Shown one piece after another: positions 24,640-35,051 of a stretch of 64,000 bases of DNA. The stretch comes from Marinibacterium profundimaris (lineage in GTDB: Bacteria > Pseudomonadota > Alphaproteobacteria > Rhodobacterales > Rhodobacteraceae), in NCBI RefSeq assembly GCF_002210095.1, contig NZ_AQQR01000003.1, forward strand, positions 310,001 to 374,000. Direction: 5' to 3'. The position numbers and the translations under genes are program-made. Every line of letters starts with the position of its first letter. Position 1 is the first letter of the stretch. The notes below the pieces were generated by a model that was not told the DNA's origin, did no database searches, and saw only the letters and a list, made by a program, of their open reading frames with translations.

Positions 24640-25004
24640 GGCAATTTGCATGGGCAACCGCGCTCCTCATGGCCTCGACCGCCGCCGCGCAGGAAAGCGG
24701 CGCGGTGCTGTACCAGGAGCATTGTGCCGTCTGCCACGGTGCCGAGCTCGAAGGGCAACCCGACTGGCGCAGCCCCGGAGAGAACGGGCGTCTGCCCGCG
24801 CCGCCGCATGATGCCACCGGACACACATGGCATCACGACGACGACACCCTGTTCCGCATCACGCGGGACGGGACAGCGGCCGTGGTCGGCGGAGGATACG
24901 AGAGCGACATGCCGGGATTTGGCGATGTCCTGAGCGACAGCCAGATCCGCGGCATCCTTGCGTTCATCAAATCCACCTGGCCCGAAGAGGCGCGCGAACA
25001 CTAG
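24636..25004 (+). CDS. Small periplasmic c-type cytochrome
   Basis: The 122-residue protein has a signal peptide (MRQFAWATALLMASTAAAQ) and a single heme motif C30-x-x-C33-H34, with Met92 in DMPGFGD as probable axial ligand. The segment between them has a run of histidines (HTWHHDDD) that might bind a further metal. It overlaps the multicopper oxidase stop by ATGA and closes the operon. It probably serves as an electron donor or acceptor for the oxidase or a terminal oxidase. Class secure, partner inferred. Confidence 0.9.
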   Translation: MRQFAWATALLMASTAAAQESGAVLYQEHCAVCHGAELEGQPDWRSPGENGRLPAPPHDATGHTWHHDDDTLFRITRDGTAAVVGGGYESDMPGFGDVLSDSQIRGILAFIKSTWPEEAREH

Positions 25005-25323
25005 GCAGAGGTCAGCCGCCAGAGCAATTCGGACTGAAGCTGAATGGCCCCGCCTGTCGTGCACGGCGTTTTCGGTGGTTCCGAGGCAAGGAAGCCATGA
25101 TGCGCAGCAGCAATTTCAGCGGTGCATTCAGGCGGGACACAGACCCGCAGACCACCGCCTGTTCGGGGCGTGTGGTCCGGAACACCGCCCCGGTCGGGGG
25201 CGGCGTCCACGTCGATGTCATACCGGATGCCTCAGATCACGCGATGCCGCCGCGGAATACCGGCCCGGCATCCGCCCGGACCCGCCCGGCTGCCACGGCA
25301 GATCGATGGCAAAGGCTGTCGGA
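25005..25323. other. Intergenic region between convergent cytochrome and DmdA-like genes
   Basis: These 319 bases show no gene I can support. The genes on both sides point into the region, so transcription termination is expected here, but I could not find a hairpin with a T run. Confidence 0.45.
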
Positions 25324-26463
25324 TCAGGCCGCCGCCAGAGACTTCTTCGGGTCGAAGAAGGGGCGCTCGACGACCGTCGCGGTGGTCGGGCCAGAGGGCA
25401 GCACCACCTCGACCTGGTGGCCGACATGGGCATGTTCTGCCGCAACCATGGCCAGCGCGATATTGCGTTCCAGCCGGGGCGAGTAGACCGCCGAGGTCAC
25501 CTTGCCCACCTCTGCCCCGTCACGGTTGATCTGCCAGAAGGTGGTGTTGGGCCCCTTCAGCGGATCGGCATCGATGATCAGCCCGACCTGCCTGCGCGTC
25601 ACGCCCGCGTCCCGGATCCGGCGCAGCGCCGCCTTGCCGATGAACTCGGCCTCCATGTCGAGGTCCACCAACCGGTCGAGCCCCAGTTCGTAAGGGTTGG
25701 TGTTGATGTCGGCATCGGCGTGGTAGGACAGCATCCCGCCCTCGATCCGCCGGATCGACGAGGTATGGCCCGGCTTGATACCGAACTCCATTCCAGCGGC
25801 CATGATCCGCTCCCACAGCGCGTCGCCCTTGGTGCCGTCGCGAAGGTAGATCTCGTAGCCCAGCTCGCTCGACCAGCCGGTGCGGGACACGACGAGCGGG
25901 ATGCCGTCAAGCTCGAGTTCGCGCAGCCAGTAGTATTTCAGGCTCAGGATATCGTCGCCGAACAGGGACTGCATGATCAGGCCCGACTTCGGCCCCTGCA
26001 GCTGCAGCGGCGATACGTCGGGTTCGCCGATCCGGACGTCGAGGCCGGAATGCACCGCCACGCCCTGCGCCCAGAGCAGGATGTCGCTGTCGGCGAGCGA
26101 GATCCAGAATTGGTTTTCGGCAAGCCGCAGAAGGATCGGGTCATTGAGGATCCCGCCCTCGGCATTGGTGATCAGCACGTATTTGCACTGACCAACGGCC
26201 ATCCCCGACAGGTCGCGCGGCGTCAGCATCTGGACGAACTTCGCCGCATCGGGGCCGGTGATCTCCACCTGGCGCTCGACGGCCACGTCACACAGGATCG
26301 CGTCGTTCACGAGGCTCCAGAAGTTCTGTTCCGGATCGCCGAAATCGCGCGGTATATACATATGATTGTAAACGGAAAATCCCTTCGCGCCCCAACGCAC
26401 AGTGGCGTCGAAATAGGGGGATTTCCGGATCTGCGTGCCAAAACCGAACTCGTCTGCGTGCAT
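25324..26463 (-). CDS. GcvT-family aminomethyltransferase, DmdA-like (DMSP demethylase-like)
   Basis: The 379-residue protein is a glycine-cleavage T-family folate enzyme. It shares many stretches with dimethylsulfoniopropionate demethylase DmdA, including VYNHM near the start, CDVAVERQV, a TPRDLS motif, FWISLADSD and EPDVSPLQLQGPK. DmdA moves a methyl group from DMSP to tetrahydrofolate. Two segments near the active site differ from DmdA as I remember it: SRTGWSSELGYEIY in place of a Lys/Gln-containing form, and GHTSSIRRIEGG in place of a PNNIER-type motif. It may therefore be a paralogue acting on another methylated compound. The ATG at 26463 has AAGGG 9 bases upstream. An Lrp-type regulator gene lies upstream on the same strand. 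Confidence 0.72.
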   Translation of the reverse strand: MHADEFGFGTQIRKSPYFDATVRWGAKGFSVYNHMYIPRDFGDPEQNFWSLVNDAILCDVAVERQVEITGPDAAKFVQMLTPRDLSGMAVGQCKYVLITNAEGGILNDPILLRLAENQFWISLADSDILLWAQGVAVHSGLDVRIGEPDVSPLQLQGPKSGLIMQSLFGDDILSLKYYWLRELELDGIPLVVSRTGWSSELGYEIYLRDGTKGDALWERIMAAGMEFGIKPGHTSSIRRIEGGMLSYHADADINTNPYELGLDRLVDLDMEAEFIGKAALRRIRDAGVTRRQVGLIIDADPLKGPNTTFWQINRDGAEVGKVTSAVYSPRLERNIALAMVAAEHAHVGHQVEVVLPSGPTTATVVERPFFDPKKSLAAA

Positions 26464-26603
26464 GATTTTCGCCCTTGAAGATCACCGGGCGCGCGGCCCG
26501 GGAGACGGTGGATGATGGCGCATGTTTACGCGACGACAGGCCCCATCCGTGGTCCGCAAATCAGGCGGATCATGGTCTGTTCGGGCTGAAAATCGGCCAG
26601 CGC

Positions 26604-27107
26604 TCAGACTGTTCGGTCGCGGGGCACCGATCCTGCCAGCCTGGCTATGTTCGGCCGGGTTGCCTTGACCTGGCGAGTCGCGATGTAGGTCATGTACCGG
26701 TCGACCGGGAGATCAGCCTCCAGCATGTCCTGCATCAGCGCCTGGAAGGCCGACAGGGTCGGGCAGACCGTCTTCATCACGTAGTCCATGCCGCCACCGG
26801 TGGCGATGCATTCCGTGATCTCGTCCCGTCGGTTGACCCAGGCCTCGAACCGGTCGAAATCGGCCTTGCGGTGATGGGTCAGCGAGACCGTGACCATGAC
26901 CTGCGTGAAATCGCAGACCCGGTGCAGCGCGATGTCGGCATGATACCCCTTGATGAAACCTGCCGCCTTCAGACGATCCAGCCTCGCCCAGCACGGCGTG
27001 GCCGAGATATTGACGATCTCGGACAGCCTGGTCTTGCTGAGCTGGCCGTGACTTTGAACGGCACTCAGGATCCGGATATCCGTGGCATCAAGGCCGAGCT
27101 TCTTCAC
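26604..27107 (-). CDS. Lrp/AsnC-family transcriptional regulator
   Basis: The 167-residue protein has an N-terminal helix-turn-helix (about residues 5-55, LSKTRLSEIVNISATPCWARLDRL) and a C-terminal RAM/ligand domain with the usual Gly-rich turn (ATGGGMDYVM). Such proteins bind DNA as octamers and sense amino acids. I set the start at GTG 27107, where similarity begins; no good ATG lies upstream, although the frame is open to 27554. It lies 140 bases upstream of the DmdA-like gene on the same strand and is its probable regulator. The ligand is unknown. Confidence 0.85.
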   Translation of the reverse strand: MKKLGLDATDIRILSAVQSHGQLSKTRLSEIVNISATPCWARLDRLKAAGFIKGYHADIALHRVCDFTQVMVTVSLTHHRKADFDRFEAWVNRRDEITECIATGGGMDYVMKTVCPTLSAFQALMQDMLEADLPVDRYMTYIATRQVKATRPNIARLAGSVPRDRTV

Positions 27108-27587
27108 CTGTCCGATACTTTCTCTGTTCCCGAATGAACCGGGCTGCCATGTCGTCGAAGCGGTCGCTAAACGACATTTAACGCCGATTTTCGGATCCGC
27201 GACAGGTTTTCCGACATGTCCCGGGCAACGAGCGGCACAGCGACTTGCCCGCCCAACCATCGCAGCCCTAGATGAAAGCGGCATAAATCCGGAGCAATAA
27301 GGGACGCCGGGCAGAGATACAGGTGTATGGCGGAGGGAACGGGACAGATGAGAACCGGTCCCGGAATGGCCGGCACTATTTGAACGGGTCGCGTTTCGTA
27401 GTCCGGGAACGCTATCCCCCCGGGACCTGCCGCTAGCCAAGGTCCTTTGACACTGCCCATCTGTATGCCGCCTTGCGACACGACACGTGATCAAAGGAGC
27501 AGCATGGCTCCGGGACAGGTTCCTTCGCGGCCTGCCCCGTCCGTGCCGCAGCACGCGACCCGCGCAGGGCCGCCAAGGTGGAGGCCC
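27108..27587. other. Intergenic region between hutF stop and the Lrp-type regulator
   Basis: This 480-base stretch contains only unsupported reading frames. The right part follows the hutF stop and the left part is upstream of the regulator gene. I see no hairpin with a T run and no tRNA. Confidence 0.45.
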
Positions 27588-28949
27588 TCAGATGTCGAGC
27601 AAGTGCCGGATCGCAGAACGGTAGTTGGAGAACGTCGTGCTCCGGTTCACATGCCTGCCGCCCGAAACCACGTGCCGGCCGGCCGACCAGACATCGGTCA
27701 CCACGTTGTCCTTGGCTGCGAAGGCCAGGCCGTCGAGAAGATTGTCTTGCGACAAGGCGCATAGCGCCGGCATCTGGCTGTCGATCGCCACGAGGTCGGC
27801 CAATTTGCCTGTCCTGATCTCACCGGCATCACGGTCGAGCGCCTGCGCGCCGCCGCGCGCGGCCGCCGTGTAGAGAAAATCTCCCACGGACCCCGCTCCG
27901 GACGTCATGACGTTGCGGCTCGTGTCGCGCAGGCGCTGAGAATATTCCAGGGTCCGCAGCTCCTCGGTCAGCGAAACATTGACGTTGGAATCCGAGCCGA
28001 TCCCGAACCGCCCCCCGGCAGCCGCATAGTCCGGGCCGTTGAAAGGGCCATCGCCAAGGTTGGCTTCGGTGATCGGGCACAGGCCGGCGACGGCGCCCGC
28101 CCCGGCCATCGCCCGCGTTTCCGCCTGCGTCATGTGCGTGGCATGGATCAGGCACCAGCGTCCGTCGACCGGTTGGTTGTCAAGAAGCCATGCGACCGGC
28201 GTCGCGCCAAGCCAGGCCTCTATGTCGCGCACTTCCTGCGGTTGTTCGGCGATATGGATATGGATCGGCCCCTGACCGTGCGTCGTCATCATGCGCGACA
28301 GGTCTTCGGGGCATGTAGCGCGCAGGGAGTGGGGCGCAAAGCCGATGCGCGCATCCGGCGGCAGGTCGCGCAGGGCGGAGGCGGCACTGTCCGTCAGGCG
28401 CGCGAAGCTGTCGATGTCATTTCCGAACCGCCGTTGTCCGGCGGTCAGCTCGGCCTGCCCGGCTCCGCCGTAGGTATACAGGACGGGCAAATGGGTCAGC
28501 CCGATGCCCGTCTGGGCGGCGGCGGCGAAGATCCGTTCCGAGAGTTCGGCGATATTGTCGTAGGGCGCGCCGCCCGGCTGATGGTGGACATAGTGAAACT
28601 CTCCGACGCTGGCATAGCCCGCCTCCAGCATCTCGACATAGACCTGCGCGGCGATGGCCTCGATCTGATCTGGGGTCATCCGATCCATGAAGCGGTACAT
28701 CAGGTCGCGCCAGGTCCAGAAACTGTCCCGGCCAGCCTGCCGGAATTCTGTCATGCCCGCCATGGCACGCTGGAAGGCGTGGCTGTGCAAGTTGCCCAGA
28801 GAGGGCAGCAGGGTGTCGACGCGCGTGTCACCCGCCTGGGGAGGGACATCCGTCTCGAGCCCCGAAATGGTCCCGGCATTGACGGTCAGACGGACGTTGA
28901 CGGCCCAGCCGTCGGCCAGACGGGCCTGCCTCGCATGTATCACGGCCAT
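27588..28949 (-). CDS. hutF: Formimidoylglutamate deiminase HutF
   Basis: The 453-residue enzyme belongs to the amidohydrolase superfamily, with metal ligands in GNLHSHAFQRAM, the IHIHIAEQ segment, LIHATHM and the GSDSNV aspartate. HutF converts N-formimino-L-glutamate to N-formyl-L-glutamate and ammonia, the fourth step of the five-step histidine pathway used with HutG. Both hutF and hutG are present here, which confirms that route. The ATG at 28949 has GGAG close upstream. It is divergent from hutI, and a perfect palindrome lies between the two genes, so both directions can be controlled by the HutC repressor encoded at the other end of the locus. Confidence 0.94.
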   Translation of the reverse strand: MAVIHARQARLADGWAVNVRLTVNAGTISGLETDVPPQAGDTRVDTLLPSLGNLHSHAFQRAMAGMTEFRQAGRDSFWTWRDLMYRFMDRMTPDQIEAIAAQVYVEMLEAGYASVGEFHYVHHQPGGAPYDNIAELSERIFAAAAQTGIGLTHLPVLYTYGGAGQAELTAGQRRFGNDIDSFARLTDSAASALRDLPPDARIGFAPHSLRATCPEDLSRMMTTHGQGPIHIHIAEQPQEVRDIEAWLGATPVAWLLDNQPVDGRWCLIHATHMTQAETRAMAGAGAVAGLCPITEANLGDGPFNGPDYAAAGGRFGIGSDSNVNVSLTEELRTLEYSQRLRDTSRNVMTSGAGSVGDFLYTAAARGGAQALDRDAGEIRTGKLADLVAIDSQMPALCALSQDNLLDGLAFAAKDNVVTDVWSAGRHVVSGGRHVNRSTTFSNYRSAIRHLLDI

Positions 28950-28969
28950 ATCTCCACTCTTATAGATTT

Positions 28970-28983
28970 TATGTCTAGACATA
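28970..28983. promoter_or_regulatory. TATGTCTAGACATA palindrome, candidate HutC operator
   Basis: A perfect 14-base palindrome sits in the 81-base space between the divergent starts of hutF and hutI. HutC-type repressors are known to bind short AT-rich TGT/ACA palindromes. Its position suits joint control of both transcripts. Confidence 0.6.
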
Positions 28984-29030
28984 TATAGCAGCGAACGGTA
29001 GGAGAAAAGCAGAATATGAAGGGAGCCTGC

Positions 29031-30239
29031 ATGCCTGACGTGATCCAGCTAATGACCAACCTGACCGCCGTCACACTGACGGACGAGGCGCCCTACGGGC
29101 TGATCCGGGATGCGGCGATCGGCGTCGCGGGCGGCAGGATCATCTGGGTCGGCCGCCGCGAAGAGCTTCCGCAGGACATCGCAAAAAGCGACCCGGTCGA
29201 CATGGGCGGCCGTCTTGTTACGCCAGGGCTGATCGATTGCCATACGCATCTGGTTCATGGCGGCAACCGCGCGGTCGAGTTCGAGATGCGGCTGAACGGG
29301 GCGAGCTACGAGGAGGTGGCGCGCGCTGGCGGAGGTATCGTTTCGACCGTCACGGCGACGCGGGCGGCAAACGAGGAAGCCCTGCTGCTGGATGCCCTTC
29401 GCCGGGCTGATGCTCTGATCGCCGAAGGCGTGACCACGCTTGAGATCAAGTCCGGCTACGGGCTGGATTTCGAAACCGAGCTGCGGATGCTGCGCGTCGC
29501 GCGTGCGGTGGCGGCCCGGCGTCCGGTGCGGGTGAAGACCTCGTTCCTGGGCGCGCATGCTGTGCCGGCGGAGTACAAGGGCCGCGAAGACGCCTATCTC
29601 GAAGAGATCTGCATCCCGGCCCTGCGCGCGGCCCAGGCCGAGGGACTGGTGGATGCGGTCGACGGCTTCTGCGAAGGCATCGCCTTTTCTCCGGCCCAGA
29701 TCGCCCGCGTCTTCGACGTGGCGCAGGAGCTGGGCTTGCCGGTCAAGCTGCATGCCGAACAGCTGTCGAATCTCGGGGGGGCAGCGATGGCGGCGGGCTA
29801 CGGCGCGCTCTCTGCCGATCATATCGAATATCTCGATGTACCCGGTGTGGCCGCGATGGCCAGGGCCGGCACCGTCGCGGTACTTCTGCCGGGGGCCTTC
29901 TACACGCTGCATGAAACGCAGGCTCCGCCGGTGCAGGCCCTGCGCGATCATGGCGTGCCCATCGCACTGGCCACCGATGCCAATCCCGGCTCCTCGCCGC
30001 TCACCTCGCTGCTTCTGACCATGAACATGGGCTGCACCCTGTTCCGACTGACGCCGGAAGAGGCCCTGCGCGGCGTCACCGTCAATGCCGCCCGTGCCCT
30101 AGGGCTGGCCGAGGTCGGCACCATCGCGCCGGGCCAGCGCGCAGACCTCGCGGTCTGGGATATCGAGCACCCGGCGGAACTGGCCTACCGAATTGGCTTC
30201 AACCCTCTGCATTCCCGCATTTTCGGAGATCCGGCATGA
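29031..30239 (+). CDS. hutI: Imidazolonepropionase HutI
   Basis: The 402-residue enzyme is an amidohydrolase with the metal motif [10 protein letters not shown] near the N terminus, [18 protein letters not shown], and the [10 protein letters not shown] segment. It hydrolyses 4-imidazolone-5-propionate to N-formimino-L-glutamate in the cytoplasm, the third step of histidine breakdown. I prefer the ATG at 29031 over 29016 because GGGAG lies 5 bases before it. The stop overlaps the hutH start by ATGA. It is the first gene of the hutI-H-G-U operon and is probably repressed by HutC through the palindrome upstream. Confidence 0.95.
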   Translation: MPDVIQLMTNLTAVTLTDEAPYGLIRDAAIGVAGGRIIWVGRREELPQDIAKSDPVDMGGRLVTPGLIDCHTHLVHGGNRAVEFEMRLNGASYEEVARAGGGIVSTVTATRAANEEALLLDALRRADALIAEGVTTLEIKSGYGLDFETELRMLRVARAVAARRPVRVKTSFLGAHAVPAEYKGREDAYLEEICIPALRAAQAEGLVDAVDGFCEGIAFSPAQIARVFDVAQELGLPVKLHAEQLSNLGGAAMAAGYGALSADHIEYLDVPGVAAMARAGTVAVLLPGAFYTLHETQAPPVQALRDHGVPIALATDANPGSSPLTSLLLTMNMGCTLFRLTPEEALRGVTVNAARALGLAEVGTIAPGQRADLAVWDIEHPAELAYRIGFNPLHSRIFGDPA

Positions 30240-31774
30240 CGTCCCTGACCCTGACACCCGGCGCAACAACCCTGTCCGACCTGGCCCGGATCTACGGCGA
30301 AGAGGCCGCCGTACGGCTCGACCCGGCGTGCCACGAGGACATCGCGCGCGCGGCAGCTAGGATCGAGGCGGCAGCCAATGGGGAATTGGCGGTCTACGGG
30401 GTCAACACGGGCTTCGGCAAACTTGCCTCCGTCAAGATCGCCGCCGCCGACACGGCGACCCTGCAACGCAACCTGATCCTGTCGCATTGCTGCGGTGTGG
30501 GTGAACCGATCTCGCGCCGCCATGCCCGGCTGATGATGGCGCTCAAGCTGTTGTCTCTCGGACGCGGCGCCTCGGGCGTGCGGCTGAAGCTGATCACGCT
30601 GATCGAAGAGATGCTGGCACGCGGCGTGACCCCGGTGATCCCGGTCCAGGGGTCCGTCGGCGCATCGGGCGACCTCGCGCCGCTCGCCCATATGGCCGCC
30701 GTCATGATGGGCCATGCCGAAGCCGTCTACGACGGGCAGACCCTGCCCGGCGCGGAAGCGTTGGCGCGGGCCGGCCTGGAGCCGGTTGAGCTGGGCGCCA
30801 AGGAAGGCCTGGCCCTGATCAACGGCACGCAGTTCTCGACCGCCTTCGCGCTGGCGGGGCTGTTCGATGCCTGGGCCGCGATGCAGGCGGCGCTTGTGAC
30901 CTCGGCCATGTCGACCGATGCCATCATGGGCTCCACCGCTCCGCTTCAGCCTGAAATCCATACCCTGCGCGGCCATGCCGGCCAGATCGAGGCAGCGGCC
31001 ACCATGCGGGCGCTTCTGGAAGACTCGGACATCCGCGAAAGCCACCGCGAGGGCGACACGCGCGTGCAGGATCCCTATTGCATCCGCTGCCAGCCGCAGG
31101 TGACCGGAGCGGCGATGGACATGTTGCGCATGGCCGGTCGCACACTGGAGATCGAGGCCAACGCCGCCACCGACAATCCGCTTGTCCTGACCGAGGCCGG
31201 GCTGATCGTTTCGGGCGGGAACTTCCATGCCGAGCCCGTGGGCTTTGCGGCCGACATGATCGCGCTCGCCGTGGCCGAGATCGGCGCCATCGCGCAGCGC
31301 CGCGTCGCGCTGATCGTCGACCCGACGCTGAGCTTCGACCTGCCACCATTCCTGACCCCGAATCCGGGGCTGAATTCCGGTCTGATGATCGCCGAGGTGA
31401 CGACCGCCGCGCTGATGAGCGAGAACAAGCACCTCGCCAACCCCTGCGTGACGGACTCGACCCCCACCTCGGCCAACCAGGAGGACCACGTCAGCATGGC
31501 CGCGCATGGAGCGGTGCGGCTGGGCCGGATGGTCGCAAACCTCGAACGCATCCTGGGGGTCGAGCTGCTCTGTGCCGCCCAGGGGATCGAGTTTCGCGCC
31601 CCGCTCAGGACCAGCGCGCCCCTCGCCGCCGCCCTGGCGCGGTTGCGCGAGACGGTGCCGTCGGTGGTCGAAGACCGTTACATGGCCCCCGACCTCCAGC
31701 GCGCCGCCGAGCTTGTGAGACGCGGCGTCCTCCAGGGGGTCACGGGAATTGACATGCCGGAGCTGAATGCATGA
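30236..31774 (+). CDS. hutH: Histidine ammonia-lyase HutH
   Basis: The 512-residue enzyme has the Ala143-Ser144-Gly145 triad within [13 protein letters not shown], which cyclises to the MIO cofactor, and the NTGFGK motif near residue 57. It removes ammonia from L-histidine to give urocanate, the first step of the pathway. The length is typical for the family. Its start overlaps the hutI stop and its stop overlaps the hutG start, both by ATGA, so translation is coupled throughout. There is no sign of damage. Confidence 0.96.
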   Translation: MTSLTLTPGATTLSDLARIYGEEAAVRLDPACHEDIARAAARIEAAANGELAVYGVNTGFGKLASVKIAAADTATLQRNLILSHCCGVGEPISRRHARLMMALKLLSLGRGASGVRLKLITLIEEMLARGVTPVIPVQGSVGASGDLAPLAHMAAVMMGHAEAVYDGQTLPGAEALARAGLEPVELGAKEGLALINGTQFSTAFALAGLFDAWAAMQAALVTSAMSTDAIMGSTAPLQPEIHTLRGHAGQIEAAATMRALLEDSDIRESHREGDTRVQDPYCIRCQPQVTGAAMDMLRMAGRTLEIEANAATDNPLVLTEAGLIVSGGNFHAEPVGFAADMIALAVAEIGAIAQRRVALIVDPTLSFDLPPFLTPNPGLNSGLMIAEVTTAALMSENKHLANPCVTDSTPTSANQEDHVSMAAHGAVRLGRMVANLERILGVELLCAAQGIEFRAPLRTSAPLAAALARLRETVPSVVEDRYMAPDLQRAAELVRRGVLQGVTGIDMPELNA

Positions 31775-32568
31775 CCCCTGTCGAAATCACGCGCGGTGAA
31801 GGCCCTGTCGTTCTTGGCCTGCCACATACCGGCACCTGGGTTCCCGACGCGGTCATGGCCCGGCTGAACGATCGCGGGCGCGGGCTCGACGATACCGACT
31901 GGCACATCCATGCGCTGTACGACGGGCTGCTTCCGGGCGCCACGACAGTGCGCGCCACCTTCCACCGCTACGTCATCGATGCGAACCGCGATCCGACGGG
32001 GAAAAGCCTCTATCCCGGCCAGAACACCACCGGCCTCGTGCCGCTGACCGATTTCGACGGTCACGGTCTCTGGGACAGCGAGCCCACGCCCGATGAAATC
32101 GAGGCGCGACGCCTCACCTATCACGCGGCATATCATGCCGCCTTGCAGGTCGAGCTGGACCGCGTGCATGCGGAACACGGCGTGGCGATCCTCTACGATT
32201 GCCATTCGATCCGCAGCCGCATCCCCTTTCTCTTCGAGGGCCCGCTGCCGGACTTCAACATCGGCACCAATGGCGGCACGACCTGCGATCCGGCGATCGA
32301 GGCCGCGGTCAGGGAAATCTGCGAACAGGCCCAGGGATACACCAGCGTCCTCAACGGGCGTTTCAAGGGTGGCTGGACCACCCGCCACTACGGGCGACCC
32401 GCCGAGGGCTATCACGCCATTCAGATGGAACTGGCGCAACCGGCCTACCTGACCTCGGAAGCCGCGCCCTGGGATATGGACCGGGCCAAAGCAGACAGGC
32501 TTCGCGTCCACCTTTCCGACATCCTGTCCAAACTGGCCGATCTGGCCCCGACCCTTGGAGGCAAATGA
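31771..32568 (+). CDS. hutG: N-formylglutamate amidohydrolase HutG
   Basis: The 265-residue protein matches the N-formylglutamate deformylase family. It has [11 protein letters not shown] near the N terminus, [17 protein letters not shown], the [11 protein letters not shown] metal-site region and a [13 protein letters not shown] segment. It splits N-formyl-L-glutamate into formate and glutamate, the last step after HutF. The start overlaps hutH by ATGA and the stop overlaps the region of the two alternative hutU starts. It belongs to the deformylase class of HutG, not to the formiminoglutamase class, which fits the presence of hutF. Confidence 0.93.
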   Translation: MTPVEITRGEGPVVLGLPHTGTWVPDAVMARLNDRGRGLDDTDWHIHALYDGLLPGATTVRATFHRYVIDANRDPTGKSLYPGQNTTGLVPLTDFDGHGLWDSEPTPDEIEARRLTYHAAYHAALQVELDRVHAEHGVAILYDCHSIRSRIPFLFEGPLPDFNIGTNGGTTCDPAIEAAVREICEQAQGYTSVLNGRFKGGWTTRHYGRPAEGYHAIQMELAQPAYLTSEAAPWDMDRAKADRLRVHLSDILSKLADLAPTLGGK

Positions 32569-34232
32569 TGACCAATCCCCGTCACAACATCCGCGACGTC
32601 TTTCCCGCCACCGGCACGGACATCACAGCAAAGAGCTGGCTGACCGAAGCGCCGATGCGGATGCTGATGAACAACCTGCACCCTGACGTGGCCGAAAACC
32701 CGCATGAGCTTGTGGTCTACGGCGGCATCGGCCGTGCCGCGCGCACATGGGCCGATTTCGACACCATCGTCGCAAGCCTCAAGGAGCTGGAAGACGATCA
32801 GACCCTGCTGGTCCAGTCAGGCAAGCCCGTCGGCGTGTTCCGCACCCACAAGGACGCGCCGCGCGTTCTGATCGCGAATTCGAACCTGGTGCCGAACTGG
32901 GCGAACTGGAAGCATTTCAACGAGTTGGACAAGAAGGGCCTGGCGATGTACGGCCAGATGACCGCGGGGTCCTGGATCTACATCGGCAGCCAGGGCATCG
33001 TTCAGGGCACCTACGAGACATTCGTCGAGGCCGGACGCCAGCACTATGGCGGTGACCTGACGGGACGCTGGATCCTCACTGGCGGCCTCGGTGGCATGGG
33101 CGGCGCGCAGCCGCTGGCCGCCGTGATGGCCGGGGCCTGCTGCCTGGCTGTGGAATGCGACGAAACCCGCGCCGATTTCCGGCTGCGCACGCGCTACGTG
33201 GACGAAAAGACAGATTCGATCGACACGGCGCTGGAGATGATCGACCGCTGGACCAAGGCGGGCGAGGCGAAATCCGTGGCGCTGATCGGCAATGCGGCGG
33301 ATGTCTTCCCCGAGCTGGTCAAGCGCGGCGTTCGCCCCGACATCGTGACCGACCAGACCTCGGCCCACGACCCGATCCACGGCTACCTGCCTCAGGGCTG
33401 GAGCGTTGCCGAATGGCGCGAGAAACAGGAAAGCGACCCCGACGCCGTGGAAAAGGCCGCGCGCGCCTCGATGAAAACCCATGTCGCGGCCATGGTTGCC
33501 TTCTGGAACGCGGGTCTGCCGACGCTCGATTACGGCAACAACATCCGCCAGGTGGCGCTGGAAGAGGGGCTGGAGACCGCCTTTGCCTTTCCCGGCTTCG
33601 TGCCCGCCTATATCCGGCCGCTGTTCTGCCGGGGCATCGGCCCGTTCCGCTGGGCGGCCCTGTCGGGCGATCCCGAGGATATCTATCGCACCGATGCCAA
33701 GGTGAAGGAGCTGGTGGATGACCCGCACCTGCACAACTGGCTCGACATGGCGCGGGACCGCATCAGCTTCCAGGGTCTACCCGCTCGGATCTGCTGGGTT
33801 GGCCTTGGCGTGCGCCACAAGCTGGGCCTGGCCTTCAACGAGATGGTTCGCAACGGCGAGCTGAAGGCGCCGGTGGTGATCGGCCGCGACCACCTGGACA
33901 GCGGTTCCGTCGCTTCGCCCAACCGCGAGACGGAGGCGATGAAGGACGGTTCGGACGCCGTGTCCGACTGGCCGCTGCTGAACGCTCTTCTGAACACCGC
34001 ATCCGGCGCAACCTGGGTGTCGCTGCATCATGGCGGCGGCGTCGGCATGGGCTTCTCCCAGCATTCGGGCATGGTCATCTGTTGCGACGGCACCGAGGAC
34101 GCAGACCGTCGCCTGGCCAACGTGCTGTGGAACGATCCGGCGACCGGCGTCATGCGCCATGCCGATGCCGGTTACGACATCGCCAAGGATTGCGCGCGGG
34201 AACACGGTCTGAACCTGCCGGGTATCCTCTGA
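32568..34232 (+). CDS. hutU: Urocanate hydratase HutU
   Basis: The 554-residue enzyme is a full-length urocanase, with the NAD-binding [13 protein letters not shown] segment, the [10 protein letters not shown] region, TDQTSAHDP and the C-terminal [13 protein letters not shown] motif. It hydrates urocanate to imidazolonepropionate, the second step of histidine breakdown. Two adjacent ATG codons (32565 and 32568) overlap the hutG stop; GGAGG is 6 bases before the second, which I prefer. It is the last gene of the operon, followed by a strong hairpin shared with the convergent hutC gene. Confidence 0.96.
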   Translation: MTNPRHNIRDVFPATGTDITAKSWLTEAPMRMLMNNLHPDVAENPHELVVYGGIGRAARTWADFDTIVASLKELEDDQTLLVQSGKPVGVFRTHKDAPRVLIANSNLVPNWANWKHFNELDKKGLAMYGQMTAGSWIYIGSQGIVQGTYETFVEAGRQHYGGDLTGRWILTGGLGGMGGAQPLAAVMAGACCLAVECDETRADFRLRTRYVDEKTDSIDTALEMIDRWTKAGEAKSVALIGNAADVFPELVKRGVRPDIVTDQTSAHDPIHGYLPQGWSVAEWREKQESDPDAVEKAARASMKTHVAAMVAFWNAGLPTLDYGNNIRQVALEEGLETAFAFPGFVPAYIRPLFCRGIGPFRWAALSGDPEDIYRTDAKVKELVDDPHLHNWLDMARDRISFQGLPARICWVGLGVRHKLGLAFNEMVRNGELKAPVVIGRDHLDSGSVASPNRETEAMKDGSDAVSDWPLLNALLNTASGATWVSLHHGGGVGMGFSQHSGMVICCDGTEDADRRLANVLWNDPATGVMRHADAGYDIAKDCAREHGLNLPGIL

Positions 34233-34241
34233 CCGTTCCTC

Positions 34242-34268
34242 TGACGCGGCGCACCCCGCGCCGCGTCA
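34242..34268. terminator. Bidirectional hairpin between hutU and hutC
   Basis: TGACGCGGCGC and GCGCCGCGTCA form a perfect 11-base stem with the loop ACCCC between the convergent hutU and hutC genes, and it includes the hutC stop codon. No long T run follows, so efficiency is uncertain, but the position suits a shared terminator. Confidence 0.6.
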
Positions 34269-34955
34269 ATATCTGGTCGTCATCCTGTGGCCCCGCCGGT
34301 ACGTGAGCCGCACGAACGTGATCGCCGTTTCCTTGAGCCAGGTCGTGCGCTCGGTGCGGAACAGCGCATTCCCGGCGAAGCATCCCATGTGATCGGCAAG
34401 ATCCTGTGTCGCTTCCACCGCCATGAAGCTGATCTCGGCATTCGAGAACGGAACTTCCGCAAGCAGCCATTCATTCGGTCCGTTCGCGGAGAAATCTGCC
34501 TCCAGAACCGCCGGAACGATCTCGGGGTTTATCCAACGTTCCTCATGCTGATAGGGGATGCCGTCGGCCCAATGCATGCAGACCACGCGCACCACCTCTT
34601 GTCCCGGCTTCAACGCAAGCCGTCCGCGCAGCCAGTCCGGCACGTCCTGCAACGTCCTGTCGATCAGGGCGTAACGGTACTCGGAGCCCTTCGATTCAAT
34701 CTCTTCCCTCACGATCGGGATCGAAAAGCGGGCCTGCCGGATCGGAGCCTTCCGAACCCGCGTCCCCGCCTTGCGTTTGCGTTCGACGATTCCCTCGTCC
34801 GCCAGTTCCCGCATCGCCCGATTGACCGTGGCCCGGGCGCATCCGTACCGTTCCGCAAGGTCCATTTCGTTCGGCATCAAGGTCCCTGGCGCCATGATGC
34901 CCTGAGCGATCTTGTCCAGAAGGTCCGCTTTTACATCCTTGAAGGTCACGGTCAT
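34266..34955 (-). CDS. hutC: Histidine utilisation repressor HutC (GntR/UTRA)
   Basis: The 229-residue protein has a GntR winged helix (about residues 5-70, with CARATVNRAMRELADEGIVERKRKAG as the recognition region written here only by its ends, CARATV to KAG) and a C-terminal UTRA ligand domain. In known systems HutC represses the hut genes and is released by urocanate. Position next to hutU supports the name. I chose ATG 34955 because AGGGAG lies 8 bases upstream; GTG 34961 is too close to it. It converges on hutU. TATACA-type repeats upstream may allow autoregulation. Confidence 0.9.
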   Translation of the reverse strand: MTVTFKDVKADLLDKIAQGIMAPGTLMPNEMDLAERYGCARATVNRAMRELADEGIVERKRKAGTRVRKAPIRQARFSIPIVREEIESKGSEYRYALIDRTLQDVPDWLRGRLALKPGQEVVRVVCMHWADGIPYQHEERWINPEIVPAVLEADFSANGPNEWLLAEVPFSNAEISFMAVEATQDLADHMGCFAGNALFRTERTTWLKETAITFVRLTYRRGHRMTTRY

Positions 34956-35051
34956 TGGCACTGCTCCCTATACACGTCAGCCAATCTAACCAACAGACCA
35001 ACCAAACTATCCGACTTCGGGTATACAGCTGACTGCAAACCCCGTTAGGGA

